A stretch of DNA of 64,000 nucleotides from Aralia elata (Eukaryota; Streptophyta; Magnoliopsida; Apiales; Araliaceae). Under the pieces are notes generated by a model that did no database searches, was not told the DNA's origin, and was given only the letters and a program-made list of their open reading frames with translations. Made by a program: the position numbers and the translations under genes. How positions within the stretch are numbered: position 1 is the first letter of the stretch; each line of letters opens with the position of its first letter. Shown piece by piece: positions 23,812-36,572 of this stretch. The stretch covers positions 186,001 through 250,000 of the forward strand of contig JAVJAP010000122.1 in assembly GCA_034770075.1 (NCBI GenBank). The letters run 5' to 3'.

Positions 23812-25673
23812 TCCCACAAATTACAGAGCATCTCTCAAACAAAATTATAAATCTAAAATACCCATTATAGTAACTAGTCCCCACTAAAAAAAAATAATAA
23901 TATAAAAATATACGGTGTGACTCAATTACACCAAAAAAACGGTTCTTTATAATATAGGTAATTCTAATAATATAAATTATTATTATTATATAAATGTAAA
24001 TTAAAATTTTTAGGGAGAGATTATGAACTGAAGAATAGGAGGAGAAGTCCACTATGTGAAAATGAAACTGTGTGAACAAGACAACTGCAAACCCAAACAA
24101 AAATTTGAATTAAAATAAATTAAACTGAGATTTGTTAACATCACCCAGCTGTGGTTTATGTTATGTAGTGGTTTATTGTGTGGTGATGTTACTGATTTAC
24201 TAAAGGCTGGTGAGGATATTGTTTCTTTGCAAACTGTAATTATATAAAATCCTAGCTTTTGATTTTAACTAATAGTAAAAGAAGAGGGAAAGAATTAATC
24301 TGTTTAGGTTTAAATTGCTAATTAAAGGGGATTAAGAAAGATTAATAGCGTTGACCCTCACGGATTTTGAGGGGTAGTCAAAACTACTGCTGTATACGCA
24401 GGAAGTCACGGATCTGGGCTTAAGGTTAATTCCCAATTAAATTTTGCCAAGTCAATTAGGTAATTTCAGCAAGGAAAATTGTGAGTTTATTTTGGGAATT
24501 GATATTGACATGGCTAAAATTAAGGGCATACTGAAATTCATTTATACTTGTAATCTCTATTAGAGTATATTTAGAATTGTTTAAAAAATGTGATTAATGA
24601 TTTTAATTACCGCTTTTGCTTATAATTAATTTTAAAAAGTAGTTTGTGTTTGGTAAATGAAAAATACTTAAACTAGTAAAAAGCAAAAAGTAATTTGTAT
24701 AAAAAAATTGTTAATCACTTATGTGAAGTGTAGATTACTAAAAAGAAATGTTTTGAGAAGTAAATGTGGGTAATGGATGAAATTATTAAAATAAATAAGG
24801 ATATATTAGTAATATATTTGGTCAAACCTGATTATTAAATTTAACAAATAATCAAAAGTTCTAAATTGGAGTTTCAGATTATTTACATAAAAAATGATTA
24901 TAAGCATTTGTAAAATCATATTACCAAATATATTTTGCTTTTAAAATTGATTATAAGCAGGTTTGACTGTTTATAAGCGATTCTAAATACCTTAAAAATA
25001 TTAAGGGCATACTGAAATTCGTTTGTACTTATAATCTCTGTTAATAAAGCCTTTAGCTTTTGATAACCGTTTTTAGTGATTTTGGGTCACAAACTAACAT
25101 AAAAAAAATAAAAACTAATTTCTATCTATATATTGTTCTCTACTTCTCTCACTTACTTATCTCTTCACTACTCTCACATTCTGCTAACACTTATCTATTT
25201 ATCTCTCTCTATATATTTCTCTTTTCACTATTTCAAATTTCTCTTATTAGTTATTTTTAATTTTTTTAAAAAAAATTACACACACGTGAGTGTGTGCCCA
25301 ACAAACTAGTAATAATATAATGGGAACATTTCTATGTATATAAAAGACCTCACATTCCATAAATAATAAATATCTTTTTCTAAAAACCTATTCTAAGTAT
25401 ACATTTTAATTTTATCCTAGGGCTTATGAGTTAGTGGAAACTTGAGGAAAGGGGTCAGGGGAGATTCTGGGGAAACTTAAGCCCTATTTGCTTTCATAGA
25501 AGTTTTCAGAAAACAGTTTTTAAAAAACTCTTTTCTAAAAACAGTTTTCTATTTTCATTTTATGTTTTTCAAAAATGTGTTTGGTTACTAAAAATAGTTT
25601 TCTAGGTTTTAGAATACTGAAAATAGAAAACCTAATTGATGACTGTATTTTTCAAATTCAAATCAATCTTTCT
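23812..25673. other. Promoter side of the transporter gene and AT-rich spacer
   Basis: The first few hundred bases upstream of the minus-strand start at 23811 should hold its promoter and 5'UTR; no single element can be fixed. Two related blocks, 'ttaagggcatactgaaattc.tt' at about 24523 and 25002, flank 24500-25040 as a direct repeat. C/T-rich sequence occupies about 25140-25240. No gene is seen. Confidence 0.45.
25278..25309 (+). mobile_element. Candidate Helitron 3' end
   Basis: The palindrome ACACACACGTGAGTGTGTG (CACAC stem) is followed 9 bases later by CTAG and then T, the layout of a plant Helitron terminus (hairpin, then CTRR, inserted before T). The matching 5' end could not be recognised. 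Confidence 0.4.
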
Positions 25674-25911
25674 GGGGCGACCGGTCCTTTTTTTTTTTGT
25701 TGACTCTCAAATAATTTATAATATTTATTTTAACTCAAATTTTTACAGAATCCAGTGATTTAGGTGTAATTTAGATAGCAGAGACTATACAACCCTGCTT
25801 TTGATATGTATCCAAATTACACATAAATTACTGGATTATGTAAAAATATGAGTTAAAATAAATATTGTAAATTATTTGGGAGTCAAAGGCCAGTCGCTAG
25901 ATTGGTCGCCA
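25674..25911. mobile_element. Foldback MITE with GGGGCGACCGGTC ends
   Basis: The left arm begins GGGGCGACCGGTCC and the right arm ends GACCAATC-type GATTGGTCGCC. The arms pair over about 100 bases, including TTGACTCTCAAATAATTTAT, ATTTATTTTAACTCA and GTGTAATTTRGATA. Non-coding. Confidence 0.75.
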
Positions 25912-27423
25912 ATAACCGGTACCATTAGACTTATTGAATTCAAATTCATAAATAACACCATTAAGTTATATAAAAGATATAGATTACATAAAAGATATTA
26001 GCTATATTTAATAAAATTTGGAATGAAAGTTTCAACTTTAAAATAACACCATCTAACGACTTTGACTGAAGTATACAATGAGTAAGCGCTTCAACAACTT
26101 TGACTGAGCTTAAAATCATAATAAACCACAAACAATAACCCCTGATTATAGGAACAAATATGAGGGTTGCTTGTGAGCTTGTTTTGCATTAATTGCAATC
26201 CTAGCCGCTTACTAAATTACTGGTCCTTGTGATTTGTACATATAAAGTTAGCCATAAGTCAACTGTATTGACAGTTCCCACAATTGCGTATGTGATAAAT
26301 CATACATATATAAATCCATTAAGTAAGGAATGACTCGTAACAATTGTTTGTTATAAATTAAAAATAAACAAACACCATCATTAACGTTTAATACAAGAAA
26401 GAATCAGCAACTGAAATTAAAACTGAAAAATTCACGTTCGCTACTATTAGTAACGGACGATACTATTAGAATATATATGTTCTAGTAGTATTAAATTTTC
26501 TTATGTGTCAGAACAATAGTATTTGATAATCGGAAATAGTTAAAAGATAAGAATCTAGTGACTAATTTGATCAGTATTTTGGAGAAGGAAGAAGGAGATA
26601 ATGATGGGTGGGGTAAGTTTTGAGGGGGTTTTTTTTCCTTCTCTCTTTCAATTTATATCATATATGTATAAAATTTAACTTTAATTGTAATAAAAAATTT
26701 AATTGTATTTTTGGATGTTTAAATTTTTTATCATTATTATTTCTATAGTTTTTATATTTTGATCTTTTTAAAGATTTTTTTTCTAATTTAAAATATACAA
26801 AACAAATATGAGAAGTAGAACTACCATTCCCCTATTATTCTTTAGCTTGTTAGATTCCCATTCCCATTCTATTTAAGTATAATAATTATAGCTTTAGAGT
26901 ACTAAAAGCTCGTTTTCTTATTTTGAAGCATATACCTTCTTATTATATATATGTGATGTGTCTACGCAAAAATACATAACACCTGCTTTTTATAAGGTGA
27001 CAACTTTATCATGAAGCAAAATAAACGAAATAAATTATATTCAAAAAGTATACTAATGAAAACATGATACCTGAATTTAGTGAAGAAGAAATTGGAAGCA
27101 ATTCATAAAATCAAGTAGAAATACATAATTTTCAAAAACATCTTTTTTGAATGGATCAAATTGCCAATAGTTTTTACAAGATTATAATGGCCGATGAATT
27201 ATAGACAACAATGACTTTTGAATTTTGAATTATATACTTGAACTTGTATATTTTTAAAAAAAAATAATATACGTAATGTTAAATGGCTACGTTAAATATA
27301 TGTATGATCATCATACGGATAATTGCGTATGATATAAACTGAGATTATTTTTTACAGTTAAAACTTCAAATATATATATATATATATATATTTACGTCAA
27401 CTAAACATGTTTGTTTCGTTTTT

Positions 27424-27811
27424 CTTTTTAACTAGTCTAATTCTCGTACAAGGCACGAGCTGTTTTAATATGTATTTTTATAAAAAAAAATTATTATTAA
27501 TAAATAATAATAATTGTATTAATATATTACAACAAAATAAATTTTTATTAATCATTATTTATATATTTTCTTTACTTCAAATTGATTTGAAATACATAAT
27601 ATTTATGTAATAATATAAATAAATTAACTTCAATAATCAATATATAATTAAATTACAGTACTAACAGTTCGATACGACCTTTTAATCTATTTTGAATAGA
27701 ATATTTTATCTATGTGTAGTTATTATTATTAATATTTACCTAAAAATTTTGTGAAATTTATGAGAGTTTTAAAAAAATAAAAATTTTAAAATACTTGTGT
27801 GCACACTTCTT

Positions 27812-27877
<66 letters not shown>

Positions 27878-28400
27878 TATAAATATTATATAAAAAAATC
27901 TAAGACATGTCTTAGTCAAGTTAGCTAAGACTATTTAATAATTTCAATGAAACGACGAATTTTTGCATAAAATTTATAATTATTTTTTTTTTATAAAAAA
28001 AAACTCTAAAATAAAAAACTTAACCCTAAGGATAAAAGAACGTCGTTTTTATAAAGTAGTCTTAAATAAACTTAGCTCAGGTGTAATATTAGATTCTTTT
28101 TTTTTCATATATTATAACTATCAATGTATAGTATTTTATTTTTGCTGCAGAATATCATAGGTGTCTGCAAAGTTATCAAGGCACGAGTTATTTTAAAAGA
28201 GATGATAATAACATTAAATATCTTACAATAAATTAAACTTTCATTAATCATTATATATGCAATTCTTTTACTTCAATTGATTGAAAGTACATTATAAATT
28301 GTATAAGAATATAAATAAATTTCAATATTTCGTAAAAATTAAATTACTCTAACCGTTCAATGTGACTTTTTGAGTATAGAATACTTCATCGACGTGCTCT
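27424..28400 (-). mobile_element. Two tandem Helitron-like 3' ends, minus strand
   Basis: On the minus strand, CTCGTGCCTTGTACGAG (a perfect 5-bp stem) is followed by AATTAGA and CTAG next to T (plus-strand 27432-27462). About 720 bases away, 'ctcgtgccttgata' (about 28172-28187) begins a second, diverged copy: the roughly 200 bases next to each hairpin are clearly related, sharing AATCATTATTTATAT, TTTACTTCAA.TTGATT and AACYGTTCRATRYGAC blocks. The 5' ends are not recognised. Confidence 0.45.
27815..27878. repeat. (CA)n-(TA)n microsatellite
   Basis: A run of CA units is followed by a run of TA units. It lies between the two Helitron-like ends. Confidence 0.9.
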
Positions 28401-30369
28401 TGTCTCTTTGTATTTTTGTCTATATTTCGATATTAAAATCATATAATTATCTGCAAATTAAAGTTAGTCACAACATATCAATTTAAATGAACATAAAAAA
28501 TCATAATATTATAATAAAAATAAAATACATGGCAATAATGTAATACTAACAAAATTGTGGTGGTGGACTAACGTTGATTGTCTCATACATAATATCTACA
28601 TATCATTATTACATTAAAGTCATATAATATTTTAAAATCATTATTCGATTAAATAACGGAATAGAGAAATTGAAAGAAAAATCATACCGATACTCCAATA
28701 ATGAACAAAAAAATTGCAGTACCTAATTTATAAATAGCTATTAGATGTCTTTTTTCTAATAATATATTATTGATGTATTTTTACTTCTTTACGTGTCTTT
28801 TTTACGTTCTAATATTAAAATAAAAAGTCTTAATATAGAATAATATCATTATTGATAATTTAAAACAAAATAAAATATCATACATAAAAAAAATATTGAT
28901 AAGTCAGTATTTTTTTTAAGTCCTACACTGACAATTCAGTTTGATTCGTACTCGTTTTGTTTTTTCATATTTTATAGATTGATAAGCAAATTGAGTGCAT
29001 TCCAAAAAACCTAAGAGATTCACATGTTATATTAAATCACAAATTTTTATAATTTATTCTGTGTCAATGTTGCACTCAATTATATTTCTCGCTCACTAAA
29101 AACAAAACGTATTTGTTATTGTATGTTTCCTCGTTTCAAAATATAAGATTAATATTGACCTATTCAAGTAAATTAATATATTTTTATATTAAAATTAATG
29201 CGATTCATTAAATTTTTGAAAATAATAAATATTATAATCAGTAGTATTTTGTAGAAATACTATTTTTTATTGCATTACCTAAAACTAAATAAATCTGGAT
29301 TAATTTTGAATTTGAAAATGATCTCAAATTGACTTTCAAAAATAAAACTTAATTATTAATTACATAGTAAAGTATCTTTTTGTAATTTTTAATATAAAAG
29401 ATTTTATTTAGTAAATTGGTATACATAATTAGTTGAAGGTACTACATTGATTATTATTTAAAGATTTAATTAGTAGGTTTTTGGATTATTTTGTTCTAGT
29501 TATCTTGGATGGAATTTTTAATTTTTTAATTTTAAAGATGTGACGAGGGTAAAGATTAAAAAAATAATAATAAGAAGTCTATTAGGTTTTGGATTTGTTT
29601 TTTTTATTAATAGAAGAAGTTTAAAAGTATTATAATTTTAATTAAAGGAACATATATTTATTAGATTAACTTTTTATTGGAGGAAGAAGTTTAAAAATAT
29701 TGAATATTATGAAAGTGCTCTATTTTGTGAGGAGTATTTTCTCAGTTACTATATTTATATATTATATAGATATATAGATGCAGCAAAAAGGTTAGTGAGG
29801 CATGCTTTGTTTTTTTTTTTTTCAAAATACAACACAAAATAGCTGAATATTAATGTTTTTTTAAAAATAAAGTTGAATAAATCCCAATTATCCTTTTAAC
29901 ATTTTTAAGCAAATTAAATGATTAGTATAGAACACACTTAAAAAAATATTTAATAGTTTTCTAATATTAAATTTTAATTAAAAAAATAATTCCAAACTAC
30001 ACCATAAACTAAAAATCTATAACCCCGATTGCTACGGGAATACTGTTTAGTTGGCCCGAAGAAAATGCTACCTTAAAACCTACATTACCACTATGTGCCA
30101 CCTAATTAATAATTATAAATAAATTTATATAAATTATAAAAGTATTCTCACCATTTTAAAACTTAAAACAAGAGTCTCGGTTAACTTTCTTTTAGGCATA
30201 TTTTGGGTTTAACTAGAATTTTCATATATACAATTTTTTCTGCTTGATTAGCTTCAATTGCGATTTGGTGATCAGACTTGCTCCTGGAGCTTGTCTAAAA
30301 GTTTGTTATCCCCTTCATTATACTGAATTTATAGCAAAAATATAAAAGAACATATATGTATATATAATT

Positions 30370-30504
30370 GATATTATCAGAGCAAAAATTATGTTGTCAG
30401 AGCAAATTCATATTTAGCAACACTTTTACAATTGTTTTAGTGACACTTAAAACTTTAAGCGACACTTATTGATTTGCCAACAACATTTTTGCTCTGACAA
30501 TATC
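30370..30504. mobile_element. Foldback MITE upstream of the ABCG26 gene
   Basis: The left end GATATTATCAGAGCAAAAAT pairs with the right end TTTTTGCTCTGACAATATC. Inside, short GYGACACTT motifs repeat. It lies about 410 bases before the ABCG26 start codon, so it sits in or near that promoter. Confidence 0.7.
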
Positions 30505-30915
30505 GACTGCCTTAATTACGTTCCAAAACTCCGTGTTTTTGGTATTTATCTAAGCTTCAGCATTTACCCCAAATTTATACCACAAATCAGCCAAGTCTAT
30601 ATTTCTCTAAAATTTCTTCATTATTTTTTCTGACCTTATCTAATCATGTTCTTGGCATGTAGGTCAGTGTGATTGTGGTACCAAGGGTGTGATAACTAAA
30701 CTAATATAGCTAGTCCTTTTTGTGTATCCAATTAAGTTGGCATCAAAAGCATGTTGCTCAACAATTAACATCCTTCCTTTCCTCTATATAGTAGATTGGT
30801 TTTTGGTTTATTATGGTTGTGATTCAATTACATTAAAAATAATTACCATGAACTTTTTTAAAGAACACAACTCAAATACTACCTAGCTTTAATTTTCAGT
30901 GGCCTGCTAAGAAAA

Positions 30916-33900
30916 ATGGAAATTGCAAGACAAGATGAAATTGAAGACTTGTCAATTTCCCCTCCAACTGCAGGGTCTATGCAGATTGCAGGGAACAATG
31001 GCTTTGGCCACAACATTGAGTTCATGTCACAAGCTTACCTTAGAAACAGGAGCTGCTCACAGATTGATATTGAAGACGATACATCCGACGCCATTAAAGA
31101 TCGCCCCCTTCCCATTTTTCTCAAGGTTTTTCTACACTTTTTCGTGTTAGTTTTTGTTCGTATGACTTTACAAATTCAATACTTTAGGAGTTTGTTCGGT
31201 TGCTAGCATTTACGGTGGTAGCATTTGGATCTCTAAAAGCACCGAACCATTTTTGGTGCGTTGTATTTTAACCTCAAACACTGTGTGAGTTAAATAAACT
31301 ATGTTTGAAAAAGCTTCTAGACAAATAAGATTTTCAAGTGCGTTTGGAAGTCCAAACGCACAAAACGCTCCAAATGTTGTGTAAAAAACATGCACTTAGT
31401 GCCATAAATGATGCCTTGATATTTTTGGGATTTGATCATTTGGGTACAAGTGAAATTTTTTGGGCAATTTGATCCCTAACTTGAGCCAATTGACGTAGAT
31501 GTCTTTGAGAAATATGCATTTTTGTCTGATTTTGTAAACTGATTCCAACATCTTGTTCACTAAATTCAAGTATCATGTTTTCATTTGTATCCTACTTGAA
31601 TACTTGATCTTCTTTACTTCGCTTGTTAATAAAGTTGTGCACCGTACAACAAGCAAGTCTTATGTATTTTTGCATTGACACAGAATAAGTAAGCATATGC
31701 TTCAAAAGGGGACAAGTAAATCATCGCTTTTGGGCGCAGGCCTTCTAACAAATTTCAAGAATTTAATGTCATAAATGATGCATTATATACAAAGTATTTT
31801 TGGGATTTGATCATTGGGGTATAAGTAAAATGCAGTTGAACTCTTTTTTTTTTCCTCTTTTTTGTGTGTGAGATCGTATATTATCTAGGGATGCGTTTCA
31901 TCCTAAGAGCCTAAAGGGAATATGGGGAAGGAACAAGAAGGGGAAACCTAAGGAAAACTTATATTTAATCTGTAGCGTCTACTGATTCTGACTTTTGGCT
32001 TATTTATATAATGCAGTTTATGGATGTGGAATACAAGGTAAAAATCAGTCAAGCTGCCTCTGGCAACCCCTTGAAGGCAATAGTGACAAAAGTAGCCTCA
32101 CAATTGAATCAAGATAATTACAAGCAGATATTGAAGGGTATAACAGGAAGCCTTGGCCCTGGTGAGATCCTTGCTTTGATGGGTCCCTCCGGCAGTGGAA
32201 AAACTACCTTGTTAAAGATAATAGGGGGAAGACTGCATGAGAATGTTAAAGGAACCATCACTTACAATGATATTCCTTACAATCCAGCTCTTAAAAGAAG
32301 GTTAGAGAACTTTCTATGCATGTATAAAATAAAACCCTCAAAAAATTTTACATTAACTTTATGAATTTAAATTTGATACACTGACAGTGTATTCACGAAC
32401 GGTGTTACGATCATAACATGTCATCCAAAATAATATTACCTCCGTCCCTGAAAAATTGGCTTAGTTCGACTTTTTTGGTTAAATTGACCAATTTAAAATT
32501 AAAAATTAAGCATACTTACTTATAATTTTGAACTCACGAAAATTGAAGGTAGTAGTAAACTCGATATATTATTAGTTTTGTCTAACATAAGTATTTCACT
32601 AATAACACGTCATAATCTTAACGAGGCTCGTGTATGCACTGTCGGCATATTAAACTTTGATTCTAACTTTTTACGGGGTTCTTTTTCTTTCTTTTTTACA
32701 GGATTGGTTTTGTGACACAAGATGATGTGCTATTGCCCCAACTTACAGTTGAGGAAACCTTAGTTTTTGCTGCATTTTTAAGACTTCCAAGCAGCATGAG
32801 CCGAAGGCAGAAATATGAAAGAGTTGAAATGATTATCAAGGAATTAGGCCTGGAAAGGTTTGGATGGAAAAAATAAACATATTAGATGATTATGAAGCTT
32901 TATAATATGAAGTACATGTAAATTATCATTATTTTGATTTGATTTGATTAAAATTTATATAGATGTCGCCAGACACGAGTAGGAGGAGGATTTGTTAAAG
33001 GAATATCAGGGGGAGAAAGAAAAAGAACCAGCATTGGATATGAAATATTGGTTGATCCATCCTTATTGTTGCTTGATGAACCAACTTCAGGCCTTGATTC
33101 CACCTCTGCAAATAGACTACTACTTATCCTTCAAGGTGTTGCTAAGGTATATATAGAACTATCTATGTATAAATTCTTTACTTTATATACGCTTTAATTA
33201 CTCCATCCGTCTCGAAATAACTGCCCAATTTTGTTTTGTTTTGTTTTTTTTTCCCCTTCCTGTGAGATTGAATGTTTTTAGAATGAATAATTATGGACTA
33301 AATCACAAATTAAACTCTATAATTTAGACTTGAAATCGATTTTCATCATAAACTTTATTTTCGATTAAAAGTACTAAAATAATTTGCACCCTCTACATCA
33401 AAAAAATAATTGCATCCTAGACTTTAATCTGGAGGATGGAAATTGTTTTGACATTTAAAGTATAGGGTGCTTTTAATCAAAATTAAAGTTTGGGGTGGAA
33501 ATCGATTTTAAGCCTAAATTGTAGGGTTCAATTTGTGATTTATATGCATATGGAAATACATTTTTGAAATTTAAAAAGTTGGAGTCAGTAAAAAAAATTT
33601 ACTAAGTTTTTTATGGTTATAATTCCCTTATGTTTATTTTGTCAACGATGGTACGTCAATTTGAACAAAAAAAAGTTAAAAAGTGGACAGTTATTTTATT
33701 TTGGGATAGACGGAGAAGTATTTAGGAGAAATGTTTATTCCTTTATTTTGTTTCTAACATATGACGGATTTATAGGCAGGAAGAACAATAATCACAACAA
33801 TCCACCAGCCCTCAAGCAGAATGTTCCATATGTTCAATAAGGTTCTTTTAATATCAGAAGGCTATCCTTTGTATTATGGAAAGGCCAGAGATTCAATGGA

Positions 33901-34167
33901 TTACTTCTCTTCTATACGTTTCATCCCACAAATAGCCATGAATCCTGCAGAATTCTTGCTTGATTTAGCAACTGGCCAAGTGAATGATATTAGTGTTCCT
34001 GACGATATTCGGCCACTTCAGGGCAATCCTGAATATGAAAAGGTTGTTCTCAAGGTAATCAATTTGCTCTTTCTTATGTCTTTTTAAGGGCAACGGGGCG
34101 GGTATAGCTCGGAAAACCTTTCCCATACCCGCCCTGCCAATGTGTTGTTTTCCCCGTACCTGCCCTG

Positions 34168-34209
<42 letters not shown>

Positions 34210-36264
34210 GCAAATTTTGAAAATAATTATATATGTAAGAGATGAGAGGGTATATCTCATATCCAAACTTAACTCCATAGGTTTAAAAATTGGGTAAGGT
34301 ACAGATTGGTCGGGTCCCGTCGGGTCTGGGAAAATTTGCCAATTTAAGGATGCTTTCATTTTTTTCACAATTTTTGTCAATGGCATTTTAGTATCTACGA
34401 CTCAAATACAAAATGGAACTGGAGCCAAAAGAAAAAGAAGAGAATCATCACGCAACAAAGACACTAGAGCATCTTCAACTAGCCATTCGAGTGAAAAAGG
34501 ACTGGACAATGACTTGGTGGCAACAGTTCATAATATTGGCTAAAAGAACATATAGAGAAAGATACAGAGATTATTTCGATTTGCTAAGGCTAGCACAAGC
34601 CATTGGAGTTGCAGTCTTACTAGGCCTTCTCTGGTGGAAATCTAACATGCATACCGAGGCTCAACTCAGAGACCAGGTAATAATAACGAATAATACTACA
34701 TAACTTTTGTCTAGTTCACCTAGACAAAGCTTTACAGGGTCGTACTATACAACTCTGTAAAACTTTGTCTACGTAAAGTTTTACAGGGTTGTATTGTACA
34801 ATCCTGTAAAACTTTGTTTAGGTAAATTAGACAATTTTTGCCTAGTTACCTAGTATTTTCCGATAATTATACTTCTCTATTTCATTCACATTACAAAACA
34901 CATTTCCTAATAATATTTTCTTAAAAAAAAATTAAAATTGCATCGCATAACTGCAGATTGGCTTGATGTTTTACATCTGCATTTTTTGGACATCTTCATC
35001 ATTATTCGGAGCAGTTTATGTTTTCCCGTTTGAGAAAAACTTTCTGGTGAAAGAAAGGAAAGCGGACATGTACAGATTAAGTGTGTACTATGTGTGCAGC
35101 ACATTGTGTGACATGGTAGCTCATGTTCTTTATCCTACATTTTTCATGTCCATTTTGTATTTTATGGCCGGATTCAAGAGAACAGTCCAGTGCTTCTTCA
35201 TGACATTGTCTGCAATCCTTTTAGTAGCCATTACGAGCCAAGTAAGTCAAAATTAATAAACCCCATTTCAGAAATATATTTTTCACATTTTCTTACAATT
35301 TTATTTTTATTGAAATCAGGGAGCTGGAGAGCTCTTTGGAGCTGCAGTACTGAGTATTAAAAGGGCAGGAATGATTGCTTCTCTAGTACTCATGTTGTTT
35401 CTTCTCACAGGAGGTTACTATGTTCAGGTAGTCAAATTTAGGGCTGTAAAGGAACTGAAATGTTTGCGAACAAAGCTTGACTCGACTTGACTCAACTTGA
35501 GTTCATTTAACGAGTCGAGCTCGAACAAATTTTTTTGTTCATAAGCATAAGCTAGTCGAGCTCAAACAAATTTTTTTGTTCGTGAACATAAACGAGTCGA
35601 GCTCGAGTTATGCCTTGTTCGACTTGAACTCGACTCATTTACACTCAACTTGCTAAAACTCGACTCATTTAATAATATTTATTATATTATTAATATTTTC
35701 ATTATATAGTTATAATAATCAAAATAATAACCTTTTATTGTAAATAAAAAACCCAAACTCAACTCGACTTGATTAAACAAAACTCGCGAACAACTCGTTT
35801 ATTAAACGAGTCGAGCTCGAAAACCACATCTGGGCTTGTTTAGAATCTCAACTCGACTCGATTCATTTACGGCCCTAGTCGAATATTCAAAAAAGTAAAA
35901 TAAAATAAAAATCTTTACAAATATTTTCAATATTTCCTCTTTTGGGTACAAAAATGGGACCAACTAATTTCCCTATGCTATTTTTATGGTGCAGCACATA
36001 CCAAAATTTATGCAATGGTTAAAGTATGTGTCTTTCATGTACTATGGATTTAGGCTGCTCCTTAAAGTGCAATATTCAGGAGATGAATTATATGACTGTG
36101 AAAGCAGAGGAGGATGCAGGGCTCTGCAGAGTTCACCTTCATTTGACACTGTCAATTTGAAAGGTGGCTTAAAAGAAGTTTGGGTTCTTCTGGCGATGGC
36201 GGTAGCTTATCGCCTTTTCGCTTACATTTGTCTTCGCAGAAAGATTAGCAATTACCATCTTTGA
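30916..36264 (+). CDS. ABCG26: ABC transporter G family member 26 (half-size, WBC type)
   Basis: Nine exons: 30916-31125, 32017-32300, 32702-32857, 32963-33146, 33776-34054, 34392-34676, 34957-35241, 35320-35427, 35995-36264. Phases agree and give 2061 nt, 686 aa, almost the same length as the Arabidopsis protein. The order is nucleotide-binding domain then membrane domain. Walker A GPSGSGKT is at residues 126-133, the ABC signature SGGER at 232-236, Walker B LLLLDEPTSGLD at 251-262, and the H-switch histidine at 288. The membrane domain holds the conserved FWTSSSLFGAVYVFPFEK, the SQGAGELFGAAVLSIKRAG region and the cysteine-bearing extracellular loop (YDCESRGGCRAL) near the end. I recognise it as the ABCG26 orthologue by near-identity in these blocks. 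In Arabidopsis ABCG26 exports sporopollenin precursors from tapetum to developing pollen and is needed for exine formation and male fertility. All catalytic motifs are intact; most introns carry MITEs. Confidence 0.96.
32370..32655. mobile_element. Foldback MITE with a second element inside, ABCG26 intron 2
   Basis: The ends (TTTGATACACTGACAGTGTA on the left, CACTGTCGGCATATTAAA on the right) are the same family as 22510-22653. Compared with that copy, about 130 extra bases lie inside from about 32437. They begin with TACCTCCGTCCCTGAAAAAT, a Stowaway-type end, so one MITE probably inserted into the other. The right Stowaway end has decayed. Confidence 0.65.
33201..33718. mobile_element. Stowaway-like MITE with a nested foldback, ABCG26 intron 4
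   Basis: Ends CTCCATCCGTCTCGAAATAACTG and CAGTTATTTTATTTTGGGATAGACGGAGAAG (inverted repeats) are flanked by TA. Between about 33297 and 33542 lies a second inverted repeat (GACTAAATCACAAATTAAAC paired with TTCAATTTGTGATTTAT), probably a separate MITE inserted into the first. It ends about 57 bases before exon 5. Confidence 0.75.
34083..34349. mobile_element. Degenerate hAT-like MITE in ABCG26 intron 5
   Basis: GC-rich subterminal blocks (GGGCAACGGGGCGGGTAT on the left; CGGGTCCCGTCGGGTCTGGG and TTTGCCAATTTAAGG on the right) mirror those of 5185-5662. A pure TA run (about 34172-34204) sits in the middle. The target duplication is not clear. It fills nearly the whole intron. Confidence 0.6.
34707..34834. 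mobile_element. Small palindromic MITE in ABCG26 intron 6
   Basis: TTGTCTAGTTCACCTAGACAA at the left matches TTAGGTAAATTAGACAA at the right. In between, ACTTTACAGGGT/AATCCTGTAAAACTTTG blocks occur in alternating orientation, so the whole can fold into a hairpin. Confidence 0.7.
35439..35877. mobile_element. hAT-like MITE in ABCG26 intron 8
   Basis: The ends TAGGGCTGTAAA and TTTACGGCCCTA are inverted repeats. The flanks GTCAAATT and GTCGAATA form an imperfect 8-bp target duplication. The interior is full of GAGTCGAGCTC-type motifs in both orientations, as in 19491-20008 and 50501-51186. It starts only 12 bases after the end of exon 8, close to the splice donor. Confidence 0.8.
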
Positions 36265-36572
36265 AAAATTGTATTTGTTTCAATGGGAGCAAAGTTCTAT
36301 GTTTCTTAATTTGATTGAACAGGGGGAAGAAAACAGAGCAACAGGCTATTTCAATAAAATTATCATGTGTTTTGTTATTCTGACTTCTCTTGAAAATATT
36401 AACACTGTTTCTGAGTTTTGGACGAAAAAGAAAAAAGTATGGCAAACTCTAGATTAACCGCCTCTTCGGTAGTTCCAAATTATAGTTGTTTTCACTGTTT
36501 AGTCCTCTAATTAATTTTTCCGTATATTCCGTCATCAAATTACATATTTTTTTCATGTTAGTCTCCAAAATA

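Larger units (their letters stand above)
25912..30369. other. AT-rich intergenic spacer
   Basis: No gene is seen on either strand; open frames are short and due to base composition. Contents that can be named are the Helitron-like ends at 27424-27470 and near 28170, a (CA)n(TA)n microsatellite at about 27817-27876, and many A/T runs. A sequence resembling the left half of a Stowaway element occurs at about 29130-29370. Confidence 0.5.

Noticed and set aside
23762..24100. 112-codon minus-strand frame at the start of the transporter gene
   Set aside because: It is in another frame than the transporter; the ATG at 23811 in the correct frame joins smoothly to the next exons.
29130..29370. Stowaway-like sequence in the AT-rich spacer
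   Set aside because: Left-half similarity only; no clear right end.
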